Of a stretch of 64,000 nucleotides of DNA, positions 1 through 12,100 are shown in pieces. This stretch comes from Hymenolepis diminuta. Its lineage: Eukaryota; Platyhelminthes; Cestoda; Cyclophyllidea; Hymenolepididae. Where the stretch lies: positions 3,673,929-3,737,928 of the forward strand of contig CAADRB010000001.1 in NCBI GenBank assembly GCA_900708905.1. Reading direction: 5' to 3'. Below the pieces are notes generated by a model that was given only the letters and a program-made list of their open reading frames with translations, was not told the DNA's origin and did not search any database. The position numbers and the translations under genes were made by a program. How positions within the stretch are numbered: position 1 is the stretch's first letter; each line of letters begins with the position of its first letter.

Positions 1-3000
1 AAGAACATTTTATGGATAAGGTAATATAGATTGAAGGGCTGTAAAGATTCAAAAGAGTACGAATGATGGGAATGGGAATTAAATAGTCTTAAGTGGGTAC
101 TGAGGTAAGAGGAAGCCACTATCCCATTAACTATGAGGTCCGAGATAACTAAAATCGTCCCAGGGGCCTCTAATTAATTGAGCAGAGTTTAAATGTCGAA
201 AGAGCGGCTGGGTACGTCTATCTACGACAGTTTCAAGAATCTATTTGTGTAGTTTAGACAGAATAGTTGCTTCCTAGAACATTATCTGTATCCTAGATTT
301 AGGAAAAGCTTCGTGTAAAAAGCCTATAAATATGGTAAGTGTGTATCGAGCGTAATCTAAATTGACATAGCAAACAAATATCAAAGGTTATGAAGTCAAA
401 AGATGAAAATAGAGAACATGAAGCAAAGTTTATAAATAGTGAAAGCAAGGGGCTACCTGCCTCATGCCCGCCTAACTCCGCCAGGATGATAACGACCGAT
501 AACTATGTAAATTGATCTAGTCAATGATCACACTAAACTCTCAGTTCGGCCTCACCACTGATCTACTTATCGTGCAGGCCTGTGCCTCAATTTGGTCCAG
601 CAATGTTGCGAGCCTACTTCTAACGCCCTTTTGGCCTATAACCAAATGATGAACAAAAGTTGTCTTTATTACTAATGTTTGGAGATCAAAATATCGCCGG
701 ACTGATAATAGTTTATGTCCCGAATAATTATCAAGCTGTCAGGAGCTGCGTGTGCCCGCATATTGATAAGGATGATGGACAGGTTAGAAATAAGCTATGA
801 GAGTTGATTATCCTGAGACAAAACAATAACTCTGCGACTTTGAACTTTGAGTGCTGGATTTAAAAACAATTGGAGGAGTATAGAAGCCACAAGCGTGTAA
901 AAAGTGCGCTCATATTTTTGCTTAGCCAAAATTAACTGCACACATACACGCACGCAGAGTGGACCAATGAGGAAGCAGAACTGGAAGCTCAATATGGTCA
1001 TTGGAAGCCTAGTGTGATAACTTTTGGAAGTAAAATTGCCGTCTCTTCTCACCTTTTGTAATCTCTGTGCTTTTTGGCCCTTATTTTCGAATTTCATACA
1101 TCGTGTGGAAGTTATACCCCCTCACATTTGCTTGCCTTAACTATATTATAAGTCTTGATAAATATCTATTGAAGTCATGCTGCCTACATATAGTATTGAA
1201 ATGAAACAATCCTATTTAAACTTTCTTTTGTGCTATTCTGTAGTATAGTATACTCTTATTGGATATTCCATTTTTGATTTCATTTCCAATTCAAATGTTG
1301 CCGTAAGTAAAATAATAAACTAGAGGATACCTTATTTAGGGTTACTGATTCATTATGGTGCAAACAATGTATAATAGAGAACGAAGATGAGAGGTTGAGA
1401 AAGTTGAATTCTATAAAGAGAGTTTAAAATTAGGAATTATATGATGTGGTTAATTCTAGATTATGAAGAATAATGTTTAGAAGTAGAGAAATTTATTTTA
1501 AAGCAAAAGACTGTATCAGGGAGGATTTCAACTATATATTTGATTTCACTAGTAACTAATAGTTCAAAAGTGTATTACTGGAGAATCTAGATTACCTTTC
1601 TTCATCTTAAAAACTTAGAAGAGCACTGCAAAATTATGATATTTCAATATTTCTCTTGGCTATTGGTCTTGCATCTTGTTTAAACGGACACATATCTGAG
1701 TTGACCCCTGTCAGACTGAAGTGAAATGAAGTTAATGAGGTTGAACTTTACGGTATTTCTTGTTGTTCTCTAGTAAGGTGTTGAAGTAATAAGAATGGAG
1801 GTTTTCTCACGTTTGATCCAAATACATTCAGGACTGAAGTTATCAGAGTCGTAAGAGACATGTAGAATAGCATTAAAATAAGTTAAACATCTTGTGGAGC
1901 AATACGAAAGTATTAACAATCTGTGATTCTGACAGAGAATTATCCAACAATTGTGTTAATAACCATCTCATTTGAAAGAGAAAATTTATTTTTTTCCACT
2001 GTATTTTATTTTACCAGAAAATAGGGAGTGAATATTAAAATAATCATCCGTCTCATTAGTAGGTAAAAGTTTTGTAGGAATGCAACAGTGTCATCAGTAC
2101 ATATGCCTAAATTTTGCCCAAATATATAGTATTGCTTAACTTCTGCCACGCTCTTTAATATCGCATTCTAATTGGGATAATATAAACTGAGTTACACTAG
2201 TGAAAATTGATAGTTAATAAGGTTGGAAATCTGGGTGCATTGCACATATAATATCACAAGCTCATAACATACTTGTAACTTATTCGAGCAACATATACGC
2301 ATTTTACTAAATGAGGCAACTTATAGAGGTTTGACGAAACAAGATCAATAGTACAATGTTTACGTTTTATCATGGGATGATAAATTCCCTCAGGTTGTGT
2401 CTAAGTTGCTCATCATCCTTATTAAGACGAAAGCGCACATAGCTCCCGATAATTTGACAGTTTTTGAGACTAAAGCTGTTGTCAATCTGGTGGCGTTTTG
2501 ATCTTCCAACATCAGCGACATAAAGGCGATTTCTATTCCTATATAATGCCTTTCTTTGAATAATGAGATATCTTGAGTCCTCTACATTCTGTTTTAACCT
2601 TCTCTCTTGTCTGAACCAATTGTAGTATAGCGATATGCAGTGAGCAGATATATCGTAGCAAAAAACTGGATCTTCCAGCCGCGTTATAGCATAGAAGAGT
2701 CTAACTTTTCAAAAGTGAGTAACTGGGCTGTTACAGAAGCAATATAAAACGAAAATCCATTTAGAAAATACACGAATCATAAGGAGCTAATGCTTATCAT
2801 CAGATTACTAAAATAGTTAAGATTTCCATTATAGTCCATTTTCCATTTTCCAAATCTCACCGAAAATAATACGATAAGAAGGAACGAATAACCAAATTTG
2901 TGATTGGAAGCGCGATTTAATTATCGAACTGTTGACTATTATCATCCTGTGCTTGAGTTCGCCAGTTATTTCAAAGGCTAAAAAATATCTTTACACAAAA

Positions 3001-3609
3001 TGAGCCTATATTGCCATAAGATTTCTAAGATTTTGAGAATCGTGATGCTATTGGAAATCTGTAAATTCCTTACAGAATACTCTTACAAAGGTCAAATAAT
3101 TTTTCAATTAGAAGAGTCTTTGAGAAATATTTCATATTCAGATAATGCTACGAGTCACTTTATTTCATTATGGTATCTACGGTTTCAGTTTAAAAGACAT
3201 TACTTAGTGTGTTGTAAATTAAAATTAACCTATCATGTTTGTAGAATAGTTTGATTGAATCACCAAAATTGCTCAATGAGAAGATAAAATGAGAATCTAA
3301 TGTATACCTTTTTCCAGACAGAGAACCACGTACTGAGTTTAACTGATGCTAAAAACACTTAACTTCCAGAGTACAGTAATGTTTTCTCATAAGTCAATAT
3401 TATGATATTCAATAAAAGTCATCCCTTGCAATGAAAATAATATTTTTGTGACTAATAATGTTTTTTAAGTGGTGCTAAATAAAAGAAAATAAATAAAAAA
3501 TTTTTATTTTTTTAAAATCACATACTTTGTCAATAGTTTAGTAACTATTACGTTTTGATTATTAAGGCATCTTTCGGGGTGTGCGCTTTATCTACCTCCA
3601 TTGCGTGCG
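1..3609. other. Intergenic region, no supported gene
   Basis: I see no coding exon here. The open frames present (for example 795-1097 minus and 3000-3254 plus) are short, low in complexity and lack recognisable domains or convincing splice borders. Around 570-620 there is a short stretch resembling repeats near 14475 and 57830 (a shared core close to GCGAGCCTACTTC). The last 100 bases before 3610 should hold the 5' end of the EMC5 transcript, but no TATA box or other promoter element stands out. Confidence 0.6.
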
Positions 3610-4038
3610 ATGGTCACTGTCGGACGTGTGCTTGTTTTTCTCGGTCTTATTACTTTATCTCACGTCGCATACTCTGCTATTCAACGTATGTTTAATAATT
3701 TTATATTAATTATATTTTAGATCGAACCTATTTGAAACTTACTGGAACACAATACGAATCACTTCCGACTGATGTAATTATTATTTCCCTATTAATAGAC
3801 AACTCTATTAGATTTTCTGCCAAACGATAATCGGATTTATAATCACAATCGTTGGTGTAGTGCGGGTTGCTGGTGATTTTTCACTTATTAGCTCATCCAC
3901 CGATCCACGCAATAGGTAATGTCATTCTAAATCCCTCTTATATTTCATAGGTCCTGGGATTCTTTTGGCAATAGGCCATCATTTTATAACTTCAATCACC
4001 GCCCGTCTCTTGTTGCTGAGCTGAATTTAAAGGAATAA
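3610..4038 (+). CDS. EMC5: ER membrane protein complex subunit 5 (EMC5 / MMGT1)
   Basis: EMC5 is a small subunit of the ER membrane protein complex, which inserts transmembrane segments into the endoplasmic reticulum. Four exons join in frame: 3610-3685, 3721-3773, 3812-3915 and 3951-4038, giving 106 residues (human MMGT1 has 131). All three introns are GT-AG and only 35, 38 and 35 nt long. Residues 1-25 form a hydrophobic segment ending SHVAYSAIQ. They are followed by HRTYLKLT and an ESLPTD motif that match the family after the first membrane segment. A second hydrophobic segment (about residues 44-68) leads into VAGDF, and the C-terminal part has the family motif NRPSFYNFNHR. Both membrane segments and the loop order agree with MMGT1. 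The stop lies 4 nt before the WDR53 start. No single exon exceeds 104 nt, so simple open-frame scans miss this gene. Identity is firm from motif order; exon borders are inferred from frame and splice consensus. Confidence 0.9.
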
Positions 4039-4042
4039 TACG
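4003..4042 (+). promoter_or_regulatory. Candidate trans-splice acceptor inside the last EMC5 exon
   Basis: A pyrimidine-rich run (CCCGTCTCTTGTTGCTGAG) ends in AG at 4019-4020, 22 nt before the WDR53 ATG. If used as a spliced-leader acceptor it would give WDR53 a 22-nt 5' leader and cut the last five codons off the EMC5 frame. Flatworms are known to resolve polycistronic RNAs by spliced-leader trans-splicing. Use of this particular site is inference. Confidence 0.3.
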
Positions 4043-6297
4043 ATGACAACTTTGAGTTTTACGTCTTTGTTTAATTGTACAGATACTGTATCTTGTCTTT
4101 CTCTTTCTAATAATTCCCTGGCACTTGGTCTAGAAAATGGCGATATTTCTATTATAACTCCTAATTCCACTTCTAATTCTTCTATCACTCTCTCTCATTC
4201 TATTGACCCTTGCAACGCTTTAGCCTTCTCAGACACCTCTTCTGTTATTCTTTATTCCGCTCATAAAGGAAACGTTATTGCTTGGGACCTTCGTAACCCA
4301 GCAATGGCAGTGTTTAACCTTCAAGTTAGTGAGGATGAGGTCAATTCAATCGATGTTAATATGCAAGATGGATATATTGCCACAGGAGACGATCTGGGCT
4401 TAGTCAGTCTGATTTCAATCGCTAATCAAAAAGTTACACGTGTTTTTAAAAGCCACGACAACATCTGTTCTTCTGTCAAATTTCGCCCTTCTTGGCCAAA
4501 TCAACTCATCTCCGCTGGTCTTGACTGTCAACTTGTCATCAGAGATTGGAAGGCCGGAAGTCGAAATAAGCGAAAGATCTCAATGACTAATCTAATTGAC
4601 CCTCGCAGATTGACTTCTTTGTTAAACAGCGGTCGACAGGGTCAAAGAGAAAGTCGTAGCGATGTTGCATCAATTCGCGTGAGTATCTACTAAATTCTGA
4701 TTTCGGTAGTTTAGATGATTACTTATGTCTTGCTTCTCCTGTTGCAGATTGCTTCCTCTTTTAGTCAGGAGGAAATCCAACGGATGGTTTCTACGCACGC
4801 GTTAGGTCAAGATTTGCCTTTGAATCCACCGATGGTTCATAGTATTGGTTGTAGTAATTCGGGTGATTACGTTGTTGCTGGTCTAGGAAATGGAACCGTT
4901 GAATTGTTTCATGGTGGCAAAAATCTTCGTCATACGGAGTCCCTCTTTGGTCATAAACGGTCTGTTGCAGCGATTTTACCTATTGGGGTAAGTTTTTAAT
5001 TGAAATACATAAGTTCACACACTGTTATAGCTTTGACTTCATTCTAGGTACTCCTCAGTGTAGATGAGAGATTTTTAGAAACAGCAAATGTGGTATATTT
5101 AATCGCATTATTGTGGATATGAAAGGGAAATCATGGTTAAGTTAGTACAGCTTATGATTATCACAATTTGAGGAGGAGAAAATGAAGTTACTGCTGCTAT
5201 TCTAGTTTATATTGATCTAAAGTGAATAAGTTAGATTGCCCTAGATTGCAGACAATACACGCTATGACAGCTATATTGTGTATGATTGAGTTTAGAGGTT
5301 ATAGATTTGATGCCCAAGGAACGGTATGATTAACTGAACTATTTAATCTTGCTAATAGAGTATTAGAATTTTAGTTTCTTATCATGGAGACTCCATGACG
5401 CTACCTTTGCACTCCAAGCTGTGTATTTGAAAACACTTTCCCAGAGAGGTTTAAGAATTAACGTATTTTTGTTTGTATTGGTGGAGTAGCGATGTCTTGA
5501 TCTAACCTTACCTGCTTTTTAGTCTCATCCCAGCTGTTAAATTCCCCTTCCGGTTTCCCTTAGTCAACTTAACTTGTTATTGTTACTTTAAGTGGTCAGT
5601 GATCCAATAGAAGTGATGTTACCCATTTTTACTTATCTCTAAATGCTTAAATCTTTCATATGATTTCACATTTCAAAATTAGAACAAGTTTTCTGTAGTT
5701 TTCTGGCCTTCTGATTTCTGCTAATTCAGAGGTTTTTTTACTACTGTGCCTAAAGTACGTGGGACATATAGTTGATGTGGGCTTTAATTTTCAGCTTTGA
5801 AACTAGCGGTAATTTTTCAAATTCAATGAGCTCATTGAGCAAATGGTCATAGCTTCCAGTCCCGTTTAGGAAAGCACTTTCCAACCCTCATCTTTAGTAA
5901 AGGGGTAGTAAAATGGAGACTGCTTAATGTTAAACTCGAGTTTTGTCGCCTTTATAAACATGACAGCCAATCCTGTTGGCCATTCTGTTCACTGGATGTG
6001 CATCGGTGGGTAAATAATTACCAATGTTTTCTTTTTTAGGATTCCTATGTGCTTAGTGGTGGCGATGACTGCAATCTCTTCCTTTGGGACCTTACACATG
6101 GTGGTGGCGGAACACAATTTGTTCATTCGGGGAAAATCGGCGCTCTAGTTGGACGTGAACTTTCTCGATTTTACATGGCTGATAACACATCGATTGTTAA
6201 GGCGCGTTTAGTTGGCTTAATCCTTGGAAATTTCGATATCACTGATATCACTCTTGCTTTTCTCACCTTTTAGGTTGTTGATCTCGCTCGTGCTTGA
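4043..6297 (+). CDS. WDR53: WD repeat-containing protein 53 (WDR53)
   Basis: WDR53 is a WD40 beta-propeller protein, a probable scaffold, known in mammals as a DDB1/CUL4-associated WD40 protein. Exons 4043-4678, 4748-4987, 6040-6195 and 6274-6297 join in phase 0 throughout and give 351 residues (human 358). WD-type blades are visible: GNVIAWDLRNP (about residues 76-86), the family-specific HDNICSSVKFRP (138-149) followed by ISAGLDCQLVIRDW, then GNGTVELF (260-267), FGHKRSVAAILP (279-290) and LSGGDDCNLFLWDL (297-310). The C-terminus MADNTSI-VVDLARA resembles the family ending ADQTSCISVY. Introns are 69, 1052 and 78 nt. The last exon carries only seven codons plus the stop; reading past its intron (donor GTTAAG at 6196) would instead end at 6273. 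The start is the ATG 4 nt after the EMC5 stop, and its N-terminal propeller strand aligns with human from residue 1, so no upstream extension is needed. Confidence 0.93.
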
Positions 6298-7409
6298 ATG
6301 TTATTCAACTTCCATCTTCACTTTCTTTGAATCAATCTCTTCATTGTAAATGTTCATGTTCTGCTATTTTCCAAATCAAGTGTCCTCCCTTCATCCAAAT
6401 CGCTTTTTTTAGTATTTGCATATGTTACGCTTATGTATTTGGTGGACTACAGTCATTGTAGCCGAGGTTTCCATGGTTTTTATTAGGAGTACATTGTAAG
6501 AAAATCGTATGTATGGGAATAATTAACTGGAGGTTGTTTAGAATTTATAGTGGAAGTAGTTTATTAGGTTTGAAGGTAATGCCTAGGGGGATTTGGTGTG
6601 GAAATACCTTTTCGTAGTAGGGTTCGATAGACACCACGTGGTCGCTGAAGTAGTACATGGATTTTCTATTATCTTTTCGCAGTTCATGTATGACTACTTG
6701 GTTTCTAAAACTGCCTTATTTCAGATGTTGGATGAGTCGAATGGAATATCATGATTGTGACAGGGGTAACCTGGTTGGCCAAATAGAAAAAGAGCAGATG
6801 AACTTCAAAATCAGTGAGTTGAACGTGGTTAGGTAAAGAAGGACTAGGTAAGTATATCTGGGATGACTAGAACGAACTGATTGCCGGTTAGAAGGATGAG
6901 TCAAAAACAGAATGGTACGAAGCTCAATATGCGGTAGGTAGGTGTAATTGACATGAGTAGGATAAAAGTCTGAATGTGAAGGTTAAGAGAGCGAGAAGGG
7001 GGCCCGAGTATATCAGAAATCTCACGTAGTTTATTAGGGTCTCCTGATAATATCTGCAGAAACGGGTACTCATATACGGCAGAATGTGATCGAATGATTA
7101 AATAATACAGTCATTCTAATGGTCCGGTGATATAATGCACATAGACCGTTCTGGTTCATCATATCTGCCCAATATATGTCAATTACATAGGAAACTGGGG
7201 AATATCAATAATCGGATTAAGGTAATAGTTTGTCGTTAAAGACAGAGTCCGCTTTCAATCACGGTTCAAAAATTTTTGATGCGAGATACCACTCCTGTCT
7301 TATTATAAGGTGAAAAGAGAATGGTAACAGCTTTGAAAGCTGAAATTATGACAATAAAATGTAAAGTAATAAATTTAGAATGTCATTACTATTACTACCG
7401 TCCATATTG

Positions 7410-7645
7410 CATGCTGGTGGCGGAGTGGTTAACGTGCACATCTGCGAATTCAGGGGTCAGAGATTCAATACCCATTGGTACACACTCAGTGAGCAGAGTG
7501 GCTAACTCTCCTGGTTAAGTTTAATAGGGGGGCTGGCAGAGACCAAGTTTCTCATCAGGGAATCTGAATGATGTCATCCCCTAATCCAAGACGGACATTG
7601 AAAAACTACCCCCTAAATAGGCTTGGGAAGTTATTATTATTAATG
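7410..7645 (+). mobile_element. tRNA-derived SINE, best-preserved copy
   Basis: The head contains TGGCGGAGTGG at 7418-7428, a perfect match to the RNA polymerase III box A consensus TRGCNNAGYNG. GATTCAATACC follows at 7462-7472, matching 8 of 11 positions of box B, with 33 nt between them as in a tRNA gene. A tRNA-unrelated body follows, with AAGTTTCTCATCAGGGAA near its middle, and the element ends in a TTATTATTATTAA tail. This order (tRNA head, body, short simple tail) is that of a SINE. Related copies lie near 30521, 52440 and 57158. Confidence 0.65.
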
Positions 7646-7720
7646 TTCACATTAATACAAATATTTTTCTACTATTTTTAATCGTGGGAAGCAACTGCTG
7701 CTGATGGTAATGTCAAGGCA

Positions 7721-7770
7721 CCAAAGAGTCTTATTTAATTTGATTTTCGGATTCAGGTTTGGTAATTCAC
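7721..7770 (+). repeat. Dispersed repeat with AAGAGTCTTA core
   Basis: CAAAGAGTCTTA is followed by TTTGATTTTCGGATTCAGG. Similar segments recur at 12271-12300, 18411-18440, 18581-18620, 52346-52375 and 60530-60575, always with an AGAGTC or AAGAT-type start and usually a GATTTTCGGATTCAGG-like continuation. The full borders of the element are not visible. It may be part of a larger, old SINE or MITE. Confidence 0.4.
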
Positions 7771-9134
7771 ATTCCAAAATGCTAACCTACACATAGCCAT
7801 CAACTATTTACCACATGGTTATGGGAAGATTAAAAAACATATTTAATTAGTTTATGATGAATTTTCTGTGATGTATGATGAGCAAACATTTATTCATGTA
7901 TTCCAAAATGCATAAGTTTTGTAATGCATTCAGACGTGTGTGAACGCGATACATTTGTTATCTCGAATATACTAAGTGAAATGAGGCAAGTAGCACGATT
8001 TAACTAAATTGAGGGCATGTAGTCCTCCTGGTCTGTTGCTGGCTCAGACATAGATGAGTGGTGCACAAAGTTAGGTTGGATTTCAAAAGTATTTGGATTT
8101 CTGGGACTTTCGTGGTAATCGGGCCATATGTTCCAAATCATACATTATTTACTCAGTGTATATAAATTTTGGCCTTGCAAATAAATACGGGGTATCCGGC
8201 TCCTAATGTCCTGTCAACTCCAACACCATCACCGATCTAGTCTCACATTCACATATCAGGAGTGCCGTTGGAACTGAAAATGCAATGTGATGCAGAGACC
8301 AGTTTAAAAAAGAAAAACGCCAACGCGTGCAAAGATCATGATAATTAATAGCAAATGAGCTTACCAAGATTAAAAAAATGTAATCTTTAATTAACAGTAC
8401 ATGTTTTGATACACTGACTAAATTCGACAAAGCGAGATGAATGAAGATTTCAAATGAAAAAATTCTTATCAATTTGGTTATTGAAAAAATCGCATTTGAT
8501 GAGCAATCTAATGAAATAGGAAAATCGGTAATAGGTGGAAGCACCTTTATCAGTTCGATAGCATGATTTTATGTTTATGTTCACTTATCCTTGTATTGAA
8601 TAAATCCCATTTCTGTAATGGTAAATTATAAACTATCCTGGAAAATCTAATTAAGGATTTTGCTTTTGTAATCCCTTTTCAACCAAATTATCAGATCATT
8701 AGAGTATTTGTGATTTGATGGAGATACACTTTTTCAATGCATCCGATCAAAAATTCTGCTACGTAAATATTCACGTATTTGTGCGTAGTTTCTCGTAGAA
8801 TGAATAACTACAACAACAAAGCTTTTATTTACTCTAGATAAAATTATAACATAGGTAAATAAAACAAAAATTGCTATACATGGGACTGCTCATCGTATTA
8901 TATGATCTGAGAAAAAAATAAGTTGACACACTCAGGTAATCTTTATTTCTTTGAATACACTAAATTATTGAATGAAAATGATAATTTGACCAGAAAGAAA
9001 TAAACCAAATAAAGACAAAAAATTTTTTACAGAATAAGTTTGATAAATTAAGACCTTGGATTGTTTTGATTTGTCAATCCATTATTTAACACAGCTTGTC
9101 GCGGTATTATAATTTCATAAAGTTGTTAATACAC

Positions 9135-12100
9135 ATGGCTTCAAAACATGCCTTTAAGAATTTAGACAGTAATGAAAAAGAATTCGATCGAATATATATG
9201 AACCTTGATACGCTTATTGAGGGCAAAGTACATCTTCCAACTGACAAGGATTTATTTCGGAAATATCTCAAGAAATTGAACAAATTATACACAAAGACTT
9301 CTCTCAGCGCTCAAGTTGCATACGAAAATTTATCAAGACTTGAGGTAAATTAGATATGTACCATTTATTTCTAGGCTCGGGAGATCGTGCTCGTCAGTGA
9401 CTTGGAAACAGCAGTTGCGGAAAAGTCATTTTCGGACAAAGAAGTCGAATATCTACTACTTGAACTTCATAACCTCCAGCTTAAATTATCTTCCACAAAT
9501 GGATCAAATGTATCAGCAGAAAATGTTAAACGATCTTTGGAAAAGCTGCAGGAAGAACGCAAAAGCTTATTTTTTTTGGGAGATCGAATGCGCTCAGCCA
9601 TGTCTATTTTAACAAAAGAAAGTCAAGAACTCAAATCATACGTATCAGCTTTGCAGGTAATTGTTTTAAATAAAAATTAAATATTTTGATACCAACTTTT
9701 TTCTCGTTTGTTCTTAAGGATAAACTTTATGGAACTCGCATGGCAGCGAAGTACTTATACAAGGAATTAGCCGGGCGAATTCAACAGATACAGCTTCTTT
9801 GCCAGAAAATGGATGGTCCACAACACGAAAAACTTTGGAATACACTTGAATCGGAAATACTTCTTTGCAGACACAAAACGGTGAATCTTAGTTGTCGGAA
9901 TCGATTAGATCCGCCTCCACGTAAGTTTATTAAAGTCTAAAATATTTTTAACTTATATATCTGTTATTGGTATTTATTTTAGCATAGCAGTTTGCATTGA
10001 AAAAATGGAAAAAATAAAATTGAAATGGAAATTTAACAGTCATAAGTTTCTCAAACGAGTTATCTTTAGTTTTAATATTTTATAATTGTCATAAATTTAG
10101 TATGCAAATAATAGTTAAACCTGCACTACCTTTAGGTGATAACGCATTAATCTTTGTTGAATTAATTAAATGATTGTCTCTGTCCTAGTTGTTTTATAAA
10201 TTCTCTCCGCACTCTAAAATTCTTCAAAGAAAGTTTTTCATTAATTTATGAAAACACGTTAAAAGTGGCTTATGTTGAAGCTATCGGAGGCGGGTTCGGT
10301 AAATTAATTATCCTACATGACAGATATTCAGAAGTCGTAAGATGTTTACCTTTAATTAGTCCCACAATATATGATCATATCTGGTGTGAATTTTTTAATG
10401 TGACTATAATTTAAGTCCCGTTTTTATTTTCTAATGTATCCTCTATTCCAGTAATTTACAGGTGATTGAATTAGAAAGTTTAGATGACTTTGGAGTAGGA
10501 AAATTTACTAGATACTGGGTTGCCCAAAAGAGTTAAATTATAATACGTATTGTTATAGCCTGTTGTATAAAACTCATGTAATATAAGTGTAGCAAGTATA
10601 TGACAAACTTTCATGGAGAAAACTAGCTGAAGGAATTGAAATCAAATAGAAAAAACTTTATTGCAGTTATATGAGGGGAAAAGGAATGAAAAATAACTCA
10701 TAAACAAGGCAGAAGGAAGAGCAAATAGAAGTGTAGACTTATGATCAGGGAAAGGTGCCTTGAAAAATTTCCTTTTTTTGCCAGTATATGAATGTTTTGT
10801 AAATCACAAGTCAAAATATTGATACTCATCTATACATATCAAGAACTTTTAATGATATACAGAAGTTGTACGCTGTCAGATATATCGTAGCTAGCCTCCT
10901 CTAATTGCTCCTGGCTGTAGAAAGATGTAGACAAATCGGAATTAAATTAATCAGCCAATAGGCTATGAATATGGTAGAAATTGTACCACCCAGAAATCTG
11001 GAAGTCAAATGACAAAGACTGAACATTAGGTGAACTCTCCCAATTTTGAACATATGAACAAATCAATGCTCCCAAAGTTGAGGAAAAATAAGACTTCTAT
11101 TGCATTCCCTGCTCAATATTGACTCCCTCTTCTTCACATTTTATGGGACTTGTTTGCTGTCCCATTTTTTTCTGATGTTTCCCAGAGATTAAAACTTGCA
11201 CAAATTTTTCCCCATATGTGACCAATGAAACGCGACTTTCTCTGTTGTTAAGAGCTTTAGGGAAAAAAATGAAGGAATCTATGGTAGAAAGGGACATAAA
11301 AAATGGTAAGAATGTAGATAAATGTTAAATTCCTCTGTGAAAGAGGGTTCCTCAATTAATCCTCTGTTGGCAAATTGCAATATATAATGGATTCTCAATA
11401 GCCAATCACTAGTAAGGTTGTTTCATTGTTCCCCTTGCTAAATGTACCCTAGGGGTTTTGAATTTCGGTTATCTGATGTCTAAAATATGAGCGATGTTAC
11501 TACGTTTTAAAGTGATGAAAAATATGTGAACCAGTCCTGTTAGGTTTAAAATCTTCTTGTCAGATGCTACAAGCTTGCAACGAAGAAATTGGCCACATAA
11601 TCACTCGCCTTTTTTTCCCTACCGAATGTATACTTCCATATAATTATTTTTGTCAACAGGAGGGTGGTAGACTGGGAGTTTCTCTTAAGAATAGCTTTAG
11701 GATACCTTCCTTCTATTCAGGTCTTGTTGTCAACGCTTCCACTAATGGGCTTGAGAAGTTTATTAATAAGCTACTTTTTCATTAGAGCTGCTTCTAGGTG
11801 TCTTCTCCAATCCAAGTCAAGTTCTGAAAAAATTTGCTCAATCTGACATAGTTTATACCGGTTAGACACCAAGAAGATATAAAGTTGGAAGGGGTGCCAC
11901 CATCCAGTATTTTAAGTTGTGCAATTTGGGATGTGGACTTTCTCCTAAATCAGATAAGATGGAAGGCGTTAATAAAATATGTGGCTATGAGAGTGTAAGT
12001 GAATGCAAACCACATTATTTATTGTTTTGAAAATCCTTGATGATTTTGATTCTTGATAAAGCGAATTTTATTTGGCGTATGGTATCATATCATTGTATTC

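Larger units (their letters stand above)
6298..9134. other. Intergenic region between WDR53 and GOPC
   Basis: No gene is supported. The region holds a tRNA-derived SINE copy at about 7410-7645 and a dispersed-repeat segment at 7721-7770. A 113-codon minus-strand frame at 8203-8544 has no domain I recognise and is treated as chance. Just before GOPC, a sequence ending AACACAG at 9092 could serve as a cis- or trans-splice acceptor for the GOPC 5' leader. Confidence 0.5.

Noticed and set aside
6196..6273. Read-through ending of WDR53 at 6273
   Set aside because: Splicing at GTTAAG to the AG at 6273 gives VVDLARA-stop, closer to the family C-terminus and length, so the intron is preferred.
7418..7472. 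Possible tRNA gene
   Set aside because: Box A and B are present, but the stems do not form a complete cloverleaf and a long body with a repeat tail follows. It is a SINE head, not a tRNA.
8203..8544. 113-codon minus-strand frame between WDR53 and GOPC
   Set aside because: Hydrophobic by composition only; no family resemblance and no supporting exon structure.
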